Position numbers and translations under genes: made by a program
Origin: Ectothiorhodosinus mongolicus
GTDB taxonomy: Bacteria; Pseudomonadota; Gammaproteobacteria; Ectothiorhodospirales; Ectothiorhodospiraceae
Direction of reading: 5' to 3'
Assembly: GCF_022406875.1 (NCBI RefSeq)
Contig: NZ_CP023018.1
Coordinates: forward strand, 1,375,914 to 1,439,913
DNA length: 64,000 nt
The notes under the pieces: model-generated
The model's input: the letters and a program-made list of their open reading frames with translations, nothing else
The model's database searches: none
Told to the model about the DNA's origin: nothing
Part shown: piece after piece, positions 20,305-27,670 of the stretch
How positions within the stretch are numbered: position 1 is the stretch's first letter
Layout of the letters: each line of letters starts with the position of its first letter

Positions 20305-21062
20305 CGGCGGCAACTCCAAAGCTTCGCCTGATCGTTTTGGGTGCGCTGTGTCTGGCCTTGGTTTGGCCAGGCACAGCCCTCACCCAAAGTCGGGATGTGC
20401 AGCAGCGCTTGGAGCGAGTAGAGCGCATCATTGATGGTGAAGCTTTCCAAAATATGGCGCAGCTGATTCAAACCCTAGACCAAGAAAATCGTGCTCTGCG
20501 CGGCGAGCTGGAGACCCTGCGTAATGAGCTGGATCTGGTGCGCAATCGCCAGCGTGAGCTCTACATGGATCTGGATCGACGTCTAGAGAGCCTGGCCCAA
20601 GACGGCGTCGCTCAGCCGGCACCGGCCGCCCAAGCCGCTGAGCCTGAGTTTGGTGAAGTCGTGGTGGATGCTTTGGTGGATGAACGCGCTGCTTATCAGC
20701 GGGCTTTTGATACCCTGCGCGAGGGACGTCACAGCGCAGCGATCGAGGGCTTTCGCGGGTTTCTCGAGACCTATCCCGACAGCCACTTAGCGGCCAACGC
20801 CCAGTACTGGTTGGGTGAGGCTTATTACGTCACCCGCGATTTCGCTCAGGCGTTAGAGACTTTTGAGCGGGTGCCGCGTGCCTATCCCAATAGCGACAAG
20901 ATACCGGATGCACTCCTGAAAATTGGCTTTGCGCATTACGAGTTGGGTCAGTGGGAACAGGCCCGCACCGCGCTCAATCAAGTCGTGCAGCGCTTTCCGG
21001 ATGGCACGGTGGCGCGTTTGGCCAATCAGCGCTTAGCGCGCATGCGGGATGAGGGGCGTTAG
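20301..21062 (+). CDS. cpoB: Tol-Pal associated protein CpoB (YbgF)
   Basis: Periplasmic protein of 253 aa that coordinates outer-membrane constriction with septal peptidoglycan synthesis. A signal peptide (about 1-29) precedes an N-terminal trimerizing coiled coil (RDVQQRLERVERII through NRQRELYMDLDRRL). The C-terminal TPR repeats follow, with AYQRAFDTLREGRHSAAI, AQYWLGEAYYVTRDF and ALLKIGFAHYELGQW. Last gene of the tol-pal cluster proper. Confidence 0.94.
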   Translation: MTAATPKLRLIVLGALCLALVWPGTALTQSRDVQQRLERVERIIDGEAFQNMAQLIQTLDQENRALRGELETLRNELDLVRNRQRELYMDLDRRLESLAQDGVAQPAPAAQAAEPEFGEVVVDALVDERAAYQRAFDTLREGRHSAAIEGFRGFLETYPDSHLAANAQYWLGEAYYVTRDFAQALETFERVPRAYPNSDKIPDALLKIGFAHYELGQWEQARTALNQVVQRFPDGTVARLANQRLARMRDEGR

Positions 21063-21064
21063 TT

Positions 21065-21724
21065 TTGGGTGAAGTCGCCGCAGCGCAAGAACTGCGTATT
21101 ACCGAGATTTTCCTCTCCATCCAAGGTGAGTCCGCCAGTGTCGGCTGGCCTACCGTATTCGTGCGGCTGACCGGCTGTCCTCTGCGCTGTGTGTATTGTG
21201 ATACCACCTATAGCTTTACCGGTGGAGAGCTGATGACGCTAGAGGCAATTCTTGATCAGGTCGAAGCCCATGGTGTTTCGCATGTTTGTGTGACCGGAGG
21301 CGAGCCGCTGGCCCAACCCGAGTGCTTGGATTTACTCACCGCGCTGTGTGATCAGGGCTATCAGGTTTCCTTAGAGACCAGCGGCGCATTGGATATCAGC
21401 CGGGTCGATCCGCGGGTGATGACGGTTATGGACTTAAAAACCCCCAGCTCTGGCGAGGCGCATCGCAACCTCTTAAGTAATCTGGCCCACCTTAAGCCCA
21501 CCGATCAAATCAAGTTCGTCTTGGCCGGTCGTGAGGACTATGATTGGGCGGTGGATCAGCTCAGGCAGCATGATCTAGCCAGTAAAGCCCAGGTGCTGTT
21601 CTCACCGGTGTTTAAAGACCAAAGCCCGGCTGATCTGGCCGAATGGATTCTTCACGACAAGCTGCCGGTGCGCATGCAGTTGCAGCTGCATAAGCTGCTT
21701 TGGGGCGAGGCCCGTGGCCGCTGA
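21065..21724 (+). CDS. queE: 7-carboxy-7-deazaguanine synthase QueE
   Basis: Radical SAM enzyme that contracts 6-carboxytetrahydropterin to 7-carboxy-7-deazaguanine in queuosine synthesis, 219 aa. The cluster motif is CPLRCVYC with C38, C42 and C45 (CxxxCxxC), preceded by the family stretch [24 protein letters not shown]. The start is TTG at 21065 with GAGGGG at 21051-21056; no ATG is available upstream of the conserved region. It overlaps queC by 11 bp. Confidence 0.94.
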   Translation: MGEVAAAQELRITEIFLSIQGESASVGWPTVFVRLTGCPLRCVYCDTTYSFTGGELMTLEAILDQVEAHGVSHVCVTGGEPLAQPECLDLLTALCDQGYQVSLETSGALDISRVDPRVMTVMDLKTPSSGEAHRNLLSNLAHLKPTDQIKFVLAGREDYDWAVDQLRQHDLASKAQVLFSPVFKDQSPADLAEWILHDKLPVRMQLQLHKLLWGEARGR

Positions 21725-22430
21725 AGCGTTGGTTGCTGGAGCCAAACCCGCCGTGGTGTTGTTGTCCGGCGGTATGGACTCGGCCACGGTATTGGCTCTT
21801 GCCAAAGCGGAGGGGTTTGCGTGCCATTGTCTGAGTTTTCGTTATGGCCAGCGTCACAGTGTCGAGCTGATGGCCGCGCAGCAACTGGCCAGCGAGCTCG
21901 GCGCCGCTGAGCATCGCATCGTTGATTTGGACTTGTCGCTGTTTGGCGGCTCAGCCCTGACTGACGCCAGTATCGCTGTGCCCGAGACCCCGGGGGAGGG
22001 GATTCCGGTGACCTATGTGCCGGCGCGCAACACCATTTTTCTCAGTATCGCTTTGGCTTGGGCCGAGGTGCTGGGCGCTCGAGATATTTTTATCGGCGTC
22101 AACGCCGTGGACTATTCCGGCTACCCCGACTGTCGGCCAGAGTTTATTCGCGCCTTCGAGGCCATGGCGCAGCTGGCTACGCGCCAAGGCGTGGAAGGTG
22201 CAGGGCCGTGTTTTCGCACACCCTTAATCGACTTATCCAAGGCGCAAATTATTCGCCAGGGTGTCGCTTTGGGTGTCGATTTTTCTAAGACAGTTAGCTG
22301 TTATCAGGCTGATCATGAGGGTCGTGCTTGTGGTGTATGTGACGCCTGTCGGCTGCGCGCCAAAGGCTTTGCCGATGTTGAAATGGCCGATAACACGCGT
22401 TATCGCAGCCAGCCCCCTGCCACGTCTTAA
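21714..22430 (+). CDS. queC: 7-cyano-7-deazaguanine synthase QueC
   Basis: ATP-dependent enzyme making preQ0 for queuosine, 238 aa. The PP-loop SGGMDS lies at residues 18-23. The zinc-binding C-terminal cysteines C196, C206, C209 and C212 ([18 protein letters not shown]) are all present. The start is GTG at 21714 inside queE. Together with queE it forms the preQ0 arm; queD and queF are not in the window. Confidence 0.95.
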   Translation: MAAEALVAGAKPAVVLLSGGMDSATVLALAKAEGFACHCLSFRYGQRHSVELMAAQQLASELGAAEHRIVDLDLSLFGGSALTDASIAVPETPGEGIPVTYVPARNTIFLSIALAWAEVLGARDIFIGVNAVDYSGYPDCRPEFIRAFEAMAQLATRQGVEGAGPCFRTPLIDLSKAQIIRQGVALGVDFSKTVSCYQADHEGRACGVCDACRLRAKGFADVEMADNTRYRSQPPATS

Positions 22431-22512
22431 TTCCTTCTGCTAATATTGATAGATCGCAATGTTCTACCGGCCGCTGTCGGCCGGGCGTTTTAATTGCCTA
22501 GGAGCGATAACA

Positions 22513-23778
22513 ATGGGTTTCGAGAGCTTCTCCTCAGCTGCCACCACCGTTTTGGCCCTGATATTTGTATTGGCCTTTATTCTTGGGGCGGTAGCCAATA
22601 AGACCAACTTCTGCACCATGGGGGCGGTTTCGGACTGGGTGAATATGGGCGATTTATCGCGTATGCGCGCCTGGATTCTCGCAATGACCGTGGCTATGTT
22701 GGGGGTGGTGCTGCTCGAAGCCAGCGGTGTTTTGAGCGCCGACGGAGCTTTCCCGCCCTATCGCTCGCCCCAATTCAACTGGATTGAACACCTCTTAGGC
22801 GGTGTCTTATTTGGTATCGGCATGAGCCTAGCCAGTGGTTGCGGTAACAAGACCTTGGTGCGCATCGGCGGCGGCAATATCAAGTCCGTGATGGTGTTCT
22901 TGGTGATCGGCATCATCGCCTACTTCATGATCAACCCCTTCCCAGGGACCTCCACTACTCTGTATTCGGCGTTGTTCTTCCCCTGGACCAGCCCGCTGGC
23001 GGTGAATATGGGCGCTGGCCAAGATCTGGGCTCCATTGTCGCGGGCGCTGAGGGCGCTGTGAACGCGCGCTTGGTGATCGGCCTGATCCTCGGTGCGGCG
23101 CTTTTGTACTTCATTTTCAAGAGCAAAGATTTTCGCACCAGTCTCGATAATGTCATGGGTGGTTTGGTGGTTGGTCTCGTGGTGATCGGCGCTTGGTATG
23201 TCACCAGCACGGCCATGATCGATGACGGCATGGATCAGTACCCGCTGCAGAGCTATGTGCAGGAATGGGACTTCTTGGCCGATGGCCCTGAGGGTCGCCC
23301 GGCTGAAGCCATGCCCTGGGCCTCTCAGTCATTTACTTTTATTAACCCCATGGCTCAGACCCTGCGCTATGGTGGGTCGGGCTTTGACAATGCCGTGCTC
23401 TACATCGGCGTGATGGCCTTGGTGGGCGTGGTGCTGGGCTCTTTGTTCTGGGCTTTGGTCAGTAAGGGCTTTCGCATCGAGTGGTTCGCCTCGGGCAAAG
23501 ACTTTGTGAACCACTTCATTGGTGCAGTGCTGATGGCGTTTGGCGGCGTGCTGGCGATGGGCTGCACCATCGGCCAAGGCGTGACCGGGGTTTCGACTCT
23601 GGCGCTGGGTGGCATGCTCACCTTCGTCAGCATCGTCTTTGGCTCAGCCCTGACCATGAAAATCCAATACTACAAGCTGGTCTACGAAGAAGAAGCCAGC
23701 TTTGGCAAGGCTTTGGTCACCAGTTTGGTGGATATGAAGATGCTGCCCGCCGGCATGCGCAAGCTCGAAGCAGTTTGA
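22513..23778 (+). CDS. YeeE/YedE family transporter, probable thiosulfate importer
   Basis: Polytopic inner-membrane protein of 421 aa with many hydrophobic helices. Three conserved cysteine motifs match the YeeE/TsuA family: C34 in NKTNFCTMG, C110 in LASGCGNKT and C351 in AMGCTIGQG. In characterized members these three cysteines line the thiosulfate path. The start at 22513 has TAGGAG 8 nt upstream; the longer frame from 22459 lacks support. A cytoplasmic TusA-like partner, common beside YeeE, is not seen here. Substrate by homology only. Confidence 0.82.
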   Translation: MGFESFSSAATTVLALIFVLAFILGAVANKTNFCTMGAVSDWVNMGDLSRMRAWILAMTVAMLGVVLLEASGVLSADGAFPPYRSPQFNWIEHLLGGVLFGIGMSLASGCGNKTLVRIGGGNIKSVMVFLVIGIIAYFMINPFPGTSTTLYSALFFPWTSPLAVNMGAGQDLGSIVAGAEGAVNARLVIGLILGAALLYFIFKSKDFRTSLDNVMGGLVVGLVVIGAWYVTSTAMIDDGMDQYPLQSYVQEWDFLADGPEGRPAEAMPWASQSFTFINPMAQTLRYGGSGFDNAVLYIGVMALVGVVLGSLFWALVSKGFRIEWFASGKDFVNHFIGAVLMAFGGVLAMGCTIGQGVTGVSTLALGGMLTFVSIVFGSALTMKIQYYKLVYEEEASFGKALVTSLVDMKMLPAGMRKLEAV

Positions 23779-23802
23779 TTTTTCGGCCTTAGGCTGTATC
23801 AT
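23775..23802 (+). promoter_or_regulatory. Candidate promoter of tRNA-Lys
   Basis: TTGATT (23775-23780), a 16-nt spacer and TATCAT (23797-23802), followed by a GC-rich stretch CTGGCCCC. That stretch resembles the discriminator of stringently controlled stable-RNA promoters. It starts inside the end of the preceding transporter gene. Confidence 0.4.
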
Positions 23803-23844
23803 CTGGCCCCTCGAAGCACGGGGCCATGCCCCCAGCCGCATTAC

Positions 23845-23920
23845 GGGTCGTTAGCTCAGCTGGTAGAGCAGTGGACTTTTAATCCATTGGTCGTAGGTTC
23901 GAATCCTACACGACCCACCA
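23845..23920 (+). tRNA. tRNA-Lys (anticodon UUU)
   Basis: The 76-nt sequence folds into a standard cloverleaf. The acceptor stem is GGGTCGT/ACGACCC, the D-arm is AGCTCAGCTGGTAGAGC, the anticodon TTT lies at 23878-23880 in the loop CTTTTAA, the T-arm is GTAGGTTCGAATCCTAC, and CCA is encoded at 23918-23920. The sequence is almost identical to the E. coli tRNA-Lys. It marks the left border of the repeat-rich accessory region. Confidence 0.98.
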
Positions 23921-23925
23921 TTTCC

Positions 23926-23971
23926 AAAAATGGGGACAGACCCCTTTTTTAAAAAATGGGGACAGTCCCCA
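23926..23971. repeat. REP-like palindromes (two copies)
   Basis: Two direct copies: A5-T-GGGGACAGACCCC-T6 at 23926-23950, then A6-T-GGGGACAGTCCCC at 23951-23970. Each can form a short hairpin (GGGG/CCCC, extended by the A and T runs) and may terminate the tRNA transcript. Confidence 0.8.
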
Positions 23972-23992
23972 TTATTTTGCGGAGATGCTTTG

Positions 23993-24445
23993 ATGAAACG
24001 ACTCACCACTTTGATTAGCTCAGCCCTGCTGTCTGGGGTTTTGGCGTTCTCCTCTGTCTCGGCAGGCGGGCATGCCGCCCAAGCCTACGAGCAGATCCTC
24101 GCCACGCCGCTGGATATTCAGATGCCCAACCGCACAGTGCTGGGTCAGGAATATCGCTTTCCCACCGGTGAGCCCGATATTCGCGGCTTTTTGATCGAGA
24201 TCCCGGTTGGCAAAGAAACCTCTTTGCACACCCATGCCATACCGCTGTTGGCTTATGTCGTCTCCGGAACCCTAGAAGTGGACTACGGCAGCAAAGGTAA
24301 GCGCACCTTCGGCCCCGGATCTACCTACATCGAGGCCATCGACTGGTGCCACGTCGGCCGCGCCCTTGGCGATGAGCCCGCCATCATCCTCGGCTTCTAC
24401 CTCGGCAGCGACGACCCGCCGCACCCCCTCGCCACCGACTGCTAA
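23993..24445 (+). CDS. Secreted cupin-domain protein
   Basis: 150 aa. A signal peptide (about 1-25, ending SVSAGGHA) precedes a single cupin barrel: SLHTHAIPLLAYVVSGTLEV carries the HxH metal-binding start, and GPGSTYIEAIDWCHVGRAL contains the second-motif histidine. Exported, probably metal-binding; substrate unknown. The start at 23993 has GGAG at 23981-23984; the longer frame begins inside the repeats. The stop codon TAA is the first part of the 31-bp repeat behind it. It is the first gene of the accessory region. Confidence 0.75.
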   Translation: MKRLTTLISSALLSGVLAFSSVSAGGHAAQAYEQILATPLDIQMPNRTVLGQEYRFPTGEPDIRGFLIEIPVGKETSLHTHAIPLLAYVVSGTLEVDYGSKGKRTFGPGSTYIEAIDWCHVGRALGDEPAIILGFYLGSDDPPHPLATDC

Positions 24446-24503
24446 GAATGGGGTCAGACCCCAATTGGGGTCGGGTCTGCTAAAAACCGGGACAGACCCC
24501 TTT
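24443..24503. repeat. REP-like repeat, left copy of a 31-bp direct repeat
   Basis: 24443-24473 is identical over 31 bp to 25707-25737 (TAAGAATGGGGTCAGACCCC plus 11 more bases). A degenerate GGGACAGACCCC copy follows at 24489-24500. The two 31-bp copies bracket the toxin-antitoxin and attC segment. Confidence 0.85.
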
Positions 24504-24543
24504 CAAGTCGCAAAATCAATCCGTTAGCCCAACTTGACTAGAT

Positions 24544-24559
24544 GTATCCGAACGGATAC
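24544..24559. promoter_or_regulatory. Inverted repeat, probable autoregulatory operator of the TA module
   Basis: GTATCCG-AA-CGGATAC is a perfect 7-bp inverted repeat with a 2-nt spacer, 10 bp upstream of the toxin start. TA antitoxins commonly repress their own promoter through such a site. Confidence 0.6.
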
Positions 24560-24569
24560 GCTATGACGT

Positions 24570-24878
24570 ATGTATACATTCCTTCTTACGCCAGAGTTTG
24601 ATAAATGGCTGAAGAAGCTTCGAGATCCAATAGGAAAAGCTCGAATAATCGCCCGTATCCGTTCTGCTGAGGCAGGAAACTTCGGCGATTGCGAACCTGT
24701 TGGGAAGGGTGTCTCAGAGATGAGGGTCCATTATGGACCTGGATACAGGGTGTATCACGTAAGAAACGGCGAGACAATATATCTTCTTCTGTGTGGAGGC
24801 AGTAAATCAACTCAGAAGAAGGACATCAAGAACGCCCATGACCTTGCTGAGAGATATAGAGAACATGCTAATGACTAA
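24570..24878 (+). CDS. Toxin of a type II TA module (RelE/ParE superfamily, HigB-like)
   Basis: 102 aa, the usual size. The pattern matches the 'addiction module killer protein' group: FDKWLKKLRDPIGKARIIARI, GNFGDCEPVGKGVSEMRVHYGPGYRVYH and LLLCGGSKSTQKKDIKNAHDLA. Members cleave mRNA on the ribosome. Toxin-first order with the antitoxin overlapping its 3' end by 8 bp is the HigBA-like arrangement. The coding sequence is visibly more AT-rich than flanking genes, consistent with acquisition. No good Shine-Dalgarno is seen before the ATG. Confidence 0.9.
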   Translation: MYTFLLTPEFDKWLKKLRDPIGKARIIARIRSAEAGNFGDCEPVGKGVSEMRVHYGPGYRVYHVRNGETIYLLLCGGSKSTQKKDIKNAHDLAERYREHAND

Positions 24879-25206
24879 ATTAACCAAATTTGATGCCGCA
24901 GAATACCTGGATAGCGAGGAGGTAATCGCAGAATACCTCAATGCTGCGCTAGAAGACAAAGATCCAAATATATTTCTGGCAGCAATTGGTGATATCGCAA
25001 AGGCACGAGGAATGACGGAACTAGCCAAGGAAGCTGGACTCGGTCGGGAGAGCCTATACAAGGCATTAACTCCCGGAGCAAAGCCGCGCTATGATACCGT
25101 TTTGAGAGTAATACGAGCACTAGGCGTAGAGTTGCATACCGTGCCAGTACATCAGAACCCAATTCCAACCAGGCGCTCCAGTGGACGCGCTAGCGCACGC
25201 CGCTGA
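24871..25206 (+). CDS. Antitoxin of the RelE/HigB-like module (XRE-type HTH)
   Basis: 111 aa with an N-terminal region DAAEYLDSEEVIAEYLNAAL and a helix-turn-helix GMTELAKEAGLGRESLYKAL, as in the 'addiction module antidote' group that pairs with the toxin above. It neutralizes the toxin and probably binds the operator at 24544-24559. The start at 24871 overlaps the toxin stop; the longer frame from 24793 lies inside the toxin gene. The C-terminus is Arg/Ser-rich (RRSSGRASARR) and may be disordered. Confidence 0.88.
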   Translation: MTKLTKFDAAEYLDSEEVIAEYLNAALEDKDPNIFLAAIGDIAKARGMTELAKEAGLGRESLYKALTPGAKPRYDTVLRVIRALGVELHTVPVHQNPIPTRRSSGRASARR

Positions 25207-25263
25207 GCGCGTCATTATGCGTAATGAGTATATTAAAGCTGAATGGTTCCTAGGAGGTGACTT

Positions 25264-25578
25264 GTGCGCGATATTGAGCCTGTAACGCCCGGTGAGTTGC
25301 TAAAAGAAGAGTTTCTTGAGCCTATGGAGCTCTCTCAGTATCGCCTTGCCAAAGAAATTGGAGTGCCGGCTCAGCGTATTGGGCAAATCATTGCTGGGAA
25401 GCGCTCTATAACGGCCGATACCGATCTGCGACTCTGTCGTTTTTTTGGGCTATCCAATGGCTACTGGCTTCGAGCGCAAGCTGCTTATGATACTGAGGTG
25501 GCGGAAGATGCTTTGGCCGAGCAGCTGAGCCGCATTCGACCCTGGAATTCGGTCTCACCCGCAGATCACAGGGCATAG
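25264..25578 (+). CDS. HigA-family antitoxin, apparently without its toxin
   Basis: 104 aa. The N-terminus VTPGELLKEEFLEPMELSQYRLAKEIGVPAQRI and NGYWLRAQAAYDTEVAED match the HigA antidote family with an XRE HTH domain. The start codon is GTG at 25264 with a strong AGGAGG at 25252-25257. HigA normally follows higB, but only 57 bp separate it from the preceding antitoxin and no toxin ORF fits. It may be an orphan that inhibits other toxins or a remnant of a second module. Confidence 0.87.
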   Translation: MRDIEPVTPGELLKEEFLEPMELSQYRLAKEIGVPAQRIGQIIAGKRSITADTDLRLCRFFGLSNGYWLRAQAAYDTEVAEDALAEQLSRIRPWNSVSPADHRA

Positions 25579-25635
25579 CAGTGTCATCCGGCTATACTTG
25601 TTTTCCCTGGCTGGGATGTCGAGCATGATTCCGCC

Positions 25636-25697
25636 GCATAACAATCTCAAGCAGGCTAACGGCTCCTAGGAGCCGTATCTGTTTTGAAGCGTTATGC
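25636..25697 (+). other. Integron-type attC recombination site
   Basis: All elements of a short attC are present in order. R'' is GCATAAC (25636-25642), the spacer is AATC, and L'' is TCAAGCAG (25647-25654). The terminal hairpin CGGCTCCTAGGAGCCG (25660-25675) is a perfect palindrome. L' is CTGTTTTGA (25679-25687), pairing with L'' except for one extra base, as expected for the extrahelical base. The spacer is AGC, and R' is GTTATGC (25691-25697), an exact complement of R''. The length is 62 bp. AAC-AA and the GAAGC-GTT junction resemble known cassette sites. No integrase gene is in the window. Confidence 0.72.
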
Positions 25698-25706
25698 GCA
25701 TTAAAT

Positions 25707-25745
25707 TAAGAATGGGGTCAGACCCCAATTGGGGTCGTACCCCAT
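25707..25745. repeat. REP-like repeat: right 31-bp direct repeat and left 34-bp inverted repeat
   Basis: 25707-25737 repeats 24443-24473 exactly in direct orientation. 25712-25745 is also the inverted partner of 26809-26842 (33 of 34 bases). This single element therefore borders both the TA/attC segment on its left and the hydrolase gene on its right. Confidence 0.88.
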
Positions 25746-25764
25746 CTCTGAAACCGAGGTCTCT

Positions 25765-26808
25765 ATGAGAAATAAAGCATCCTTTATGGCAGTCGTGGCT
25801 GCGGTCTTTTTGCTGGTTTCAGCATCAGTATTCGCATGCACCCGCGCCGTCTACCAAGGGCTTGATGACCTCGTTCTCACTGCTCGCTCTATGGATTGGC
25901 GGGATGAGATACCGGCCAATCTTTGGTTGTTTCCGCGGGGTATGGAGCGCAGCGGCGAAGCCGGCCCCAATTCTGTTACCTGGACTTCTCAATACGGCAG
26001 CATCGTCACCAGCGCCTTTGATATCGCCAGTACCGATGGCATGAACGAAAAAGGCCTTGTCGCCAATTTGCTGTGGCTCGCTGAGTCCACCTATCCGGAA
26101 TTCGGGCCCGATCAACAGGGGCTGTCGGTGGCTGCTTGGGTGCAATACGTATTGGATAACTTCGCCACTGTCGAAGAGGCTGTCGAAGCACTGAGGCAAG
26201 AGTCTTTCGTGGTCGTCTCGGCAGATATTCCCGGTACTGATCGGTTCGCATCACTGCACTTATCCATCTCGGATGCCACCGGGGATAACGCCATTTTCGA
26301 GTACATTGATGGCGAGCTGCAGATTCACCACAGTCGGGCTTATACGGTGATGACGAACTCACCGCCATTCGCCAGCCAGTTGGCCTTAAACGAATACTGG
26401 AAGCAAATTGGTGGCTTGACGATGTTGCCCGGTACTAATCGCGCCGCTGATCGGTTCGTGCGTGCATCGTTCTATATGGACGCCATCCCAAGAACCGGTG
26501 ATGAGTCGATTGCTGTAGCAAGCGTATTTAGCGTCATCAGAAACGCATCAGTTCCGTTCGGCATTTCATCGCCCACCGAGCCCAATATCGCCTCGACCCG
26601 CTGGCGAACCGTCTCTGATCACAAGAATCTCGTGTACTACTTCGAGACCGCGCTCAGCCCCAACACATTTTGGGTGAACCTCAAGGATGTTGATTTCAGC
26701 GAGGCCGAATCAGTGCAAAAGCTCTCGCTAGACCATAACCAAATCTACAGCGGCAACGCCGTAGACCGATTCGAGCCGGCCCGGCCATTCGAGTTCGCCG
26801 GCCTGTAA
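25765..26808 (+). CDS. Exported choloylglycine hydrolase-family (linear amide C-N hydrolase) protein
   Basis: N-terminal-nucleophile hydrolase of 347 aa. A signal peptide ends SVFA and is followed directly by Cys25, the predicted nucleophile once exposed by processing (ACTRAVYQG). Other family landmarks: TARSMDWRDE (Arg and Asp), GMNEKGLVANLLWL (Asn), VMTNSPPF (Asn) and STRWRTVSDHKNLVYYFET (Arg). The family includes bile salt hydrolases, penicillin V acylases and N-acyl-homoserine-lactone acylases; the substrate here is unknown. The start at 25765 has GAGGT upstream. The gene is alone between 34-bp inverted repeats. Confidence 0.85.
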   Translation: MRNKASFMAVVAAVFLLVSASVFACTRAVYQGLDDLVLTARSMDWRDEIPANLWLFPRGMERSGEAGPNSVTWTSQYGSIVTSAFDIASTDGMNEKGLVANLLWLAESTYPEFGPDQQGLSVAAWVQYVLDNFATVEEAVEALRQESFVVVSADIPGTDRFASLHLSISDATGDNAIFEYIDGELQIHHSRAYTVMTNSPPFASQLALNEYWKQIGGLTMLPGTNRAADRFVRASFYMDAIPRTGDESIAVASVFSVIRNASVPFGISSPTEPNIASTRWRTVSDHKNLVYYFETALSPNTFWVNLKDVDFSEAESVQKLSLDHNQIYSGNAVDRFEPARPFEFAGL

Positions 26809-26907
26809 ATGGGGTACGACCCCGATTGGGGTCTGACCCCATCTATAAAAATGTAAAAATGGGGACAGACCCCTTTTTTTATAAAAACGGGGACAGACCC
26901 CTTTTTT
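26809..26907. repeat. REP-like repeat cluster right of the hydrolase gene
   Basis: 26809-26842 (ATGGGGTACGACCCC ... TCTGACCCCAT) is the inverted partner of 25712-25745. Two direct copies of A5-(T/C)-GGGGACAGACCCC-T6 follow at 26856-26880 and 26883-26907. The last T-run supplies the TAA stop of the reverse-strand nuclease gene. Confidence 0.88.
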
Positions 26908-27593
26908 AGCTGAAGAGTGCCGCAGCGGAATCAGCAGTTAAGATACCTTCGGCCCATTGACGCAGCTGATCTTCGTTGGCATCGGCAGCAAGCGGCGCGT
27001 AACGCTTGACAGCCTCAGAGCCGAACTTCAGCTCCACCAGGCGCATCAGCATATCGACCTCTCCCTGGCGATGGCCCGTTTGTAGGCCCTTCTCAAGACC
27101 CTGCTCATGGCCCTTCTCAAGACCCTGCTGAAGGCCGCGCTTGTGTTGAATTCGCTCTGCAGTTGTTACGTAGGGCATGTGTTTGCTCTCCCTGATTTTC
27201 TCGATTTGCTGATAGATGCGCTCTTCATCCGGTTCGGGCAGTCGCATCATCCAATCAATGAGCCGGTACAGTTGATTGATGTCTTCTCGATTATAGCCAA
27301 GCTCATAAAGCTGTTTCAGTAGCTGAAATTTCCATAGCTTTCGCCGCCCGAGAGTCCTTTCGGTTTTCTCCCGGATCTGCGCCATGATACTTATCGACAT
27401 ACTGGCGTCCCTGCTCGGCATCGCCATCCAGTGCCTGCAGCTCCTTATCCAGAAACTCCACAGGCTGCGCCCAATCCACCTGCGCATGCACTGAAGGGAA
27501 CAGCAGCGCCATAAACGGCTCGAAATACACCTCCAGCGCCTCCTTCCACGGACTGTCATGATCCGCAGAAGGGACATCCTTGTCCTCGTCCAT
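26906..27593 (-). pseudogene. Rpn/PD-(D/E)XK-like nuclease, copy 1, internal deletion and frameshift
   Basis: Start (MDEDKDVPSADHD) and end match the intact copies, but about 308 bp are missing after QYVDK. The frame then shifts, so the product would end in an unrelated tail (KYHGADPGENRK). The lost part contains the ExQ active-site motif. The C-terminal half remains open from an internal ATG at 27385 (MAQIREKTER onward, 159 aa) and could be made as a separate short protein. Its linker has extra GLEKG-type repeats compared with the other copies. RBS and flanking repeats are like those of the intact copies. Confidence 0.85.
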
Positions 27594-27617
27594 AAAACCT
27601 CCCTGTCCAAAAAACGC

Positions 27618-27670
27618 AAAAAATGGGGACAGACCCCTTTTTTCAAGAAATGGGGACAGACCCCTTTTTT
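27618..27670. repeat. REP-like palindromes between nuclease copies 1 and 2
   Basis: Two direct copies of A-run-TGGGGACAGACCCC-T6 at 27618-27643 and 27648-27670. The right T-run forms the stop codon of copy 2. Confidence 0.85.

Noticed and set aside
23805-23825. GGCCCC/GGGGCC hairpin before tRNA-Lys as terminator of the transporter gene
   Set aside because: There is no T-run after it, and it overlaps the likely tRNA promoter start region.
24523-24529. GTTAGCC as a second integron core site at the left of the TA genes
   Set aside because: It resembles an R' core, but no complementary R'' or paired L boxes lie within 150 bp upstream, so a second attC cannot be supported. It could still be the left cassette boundary.
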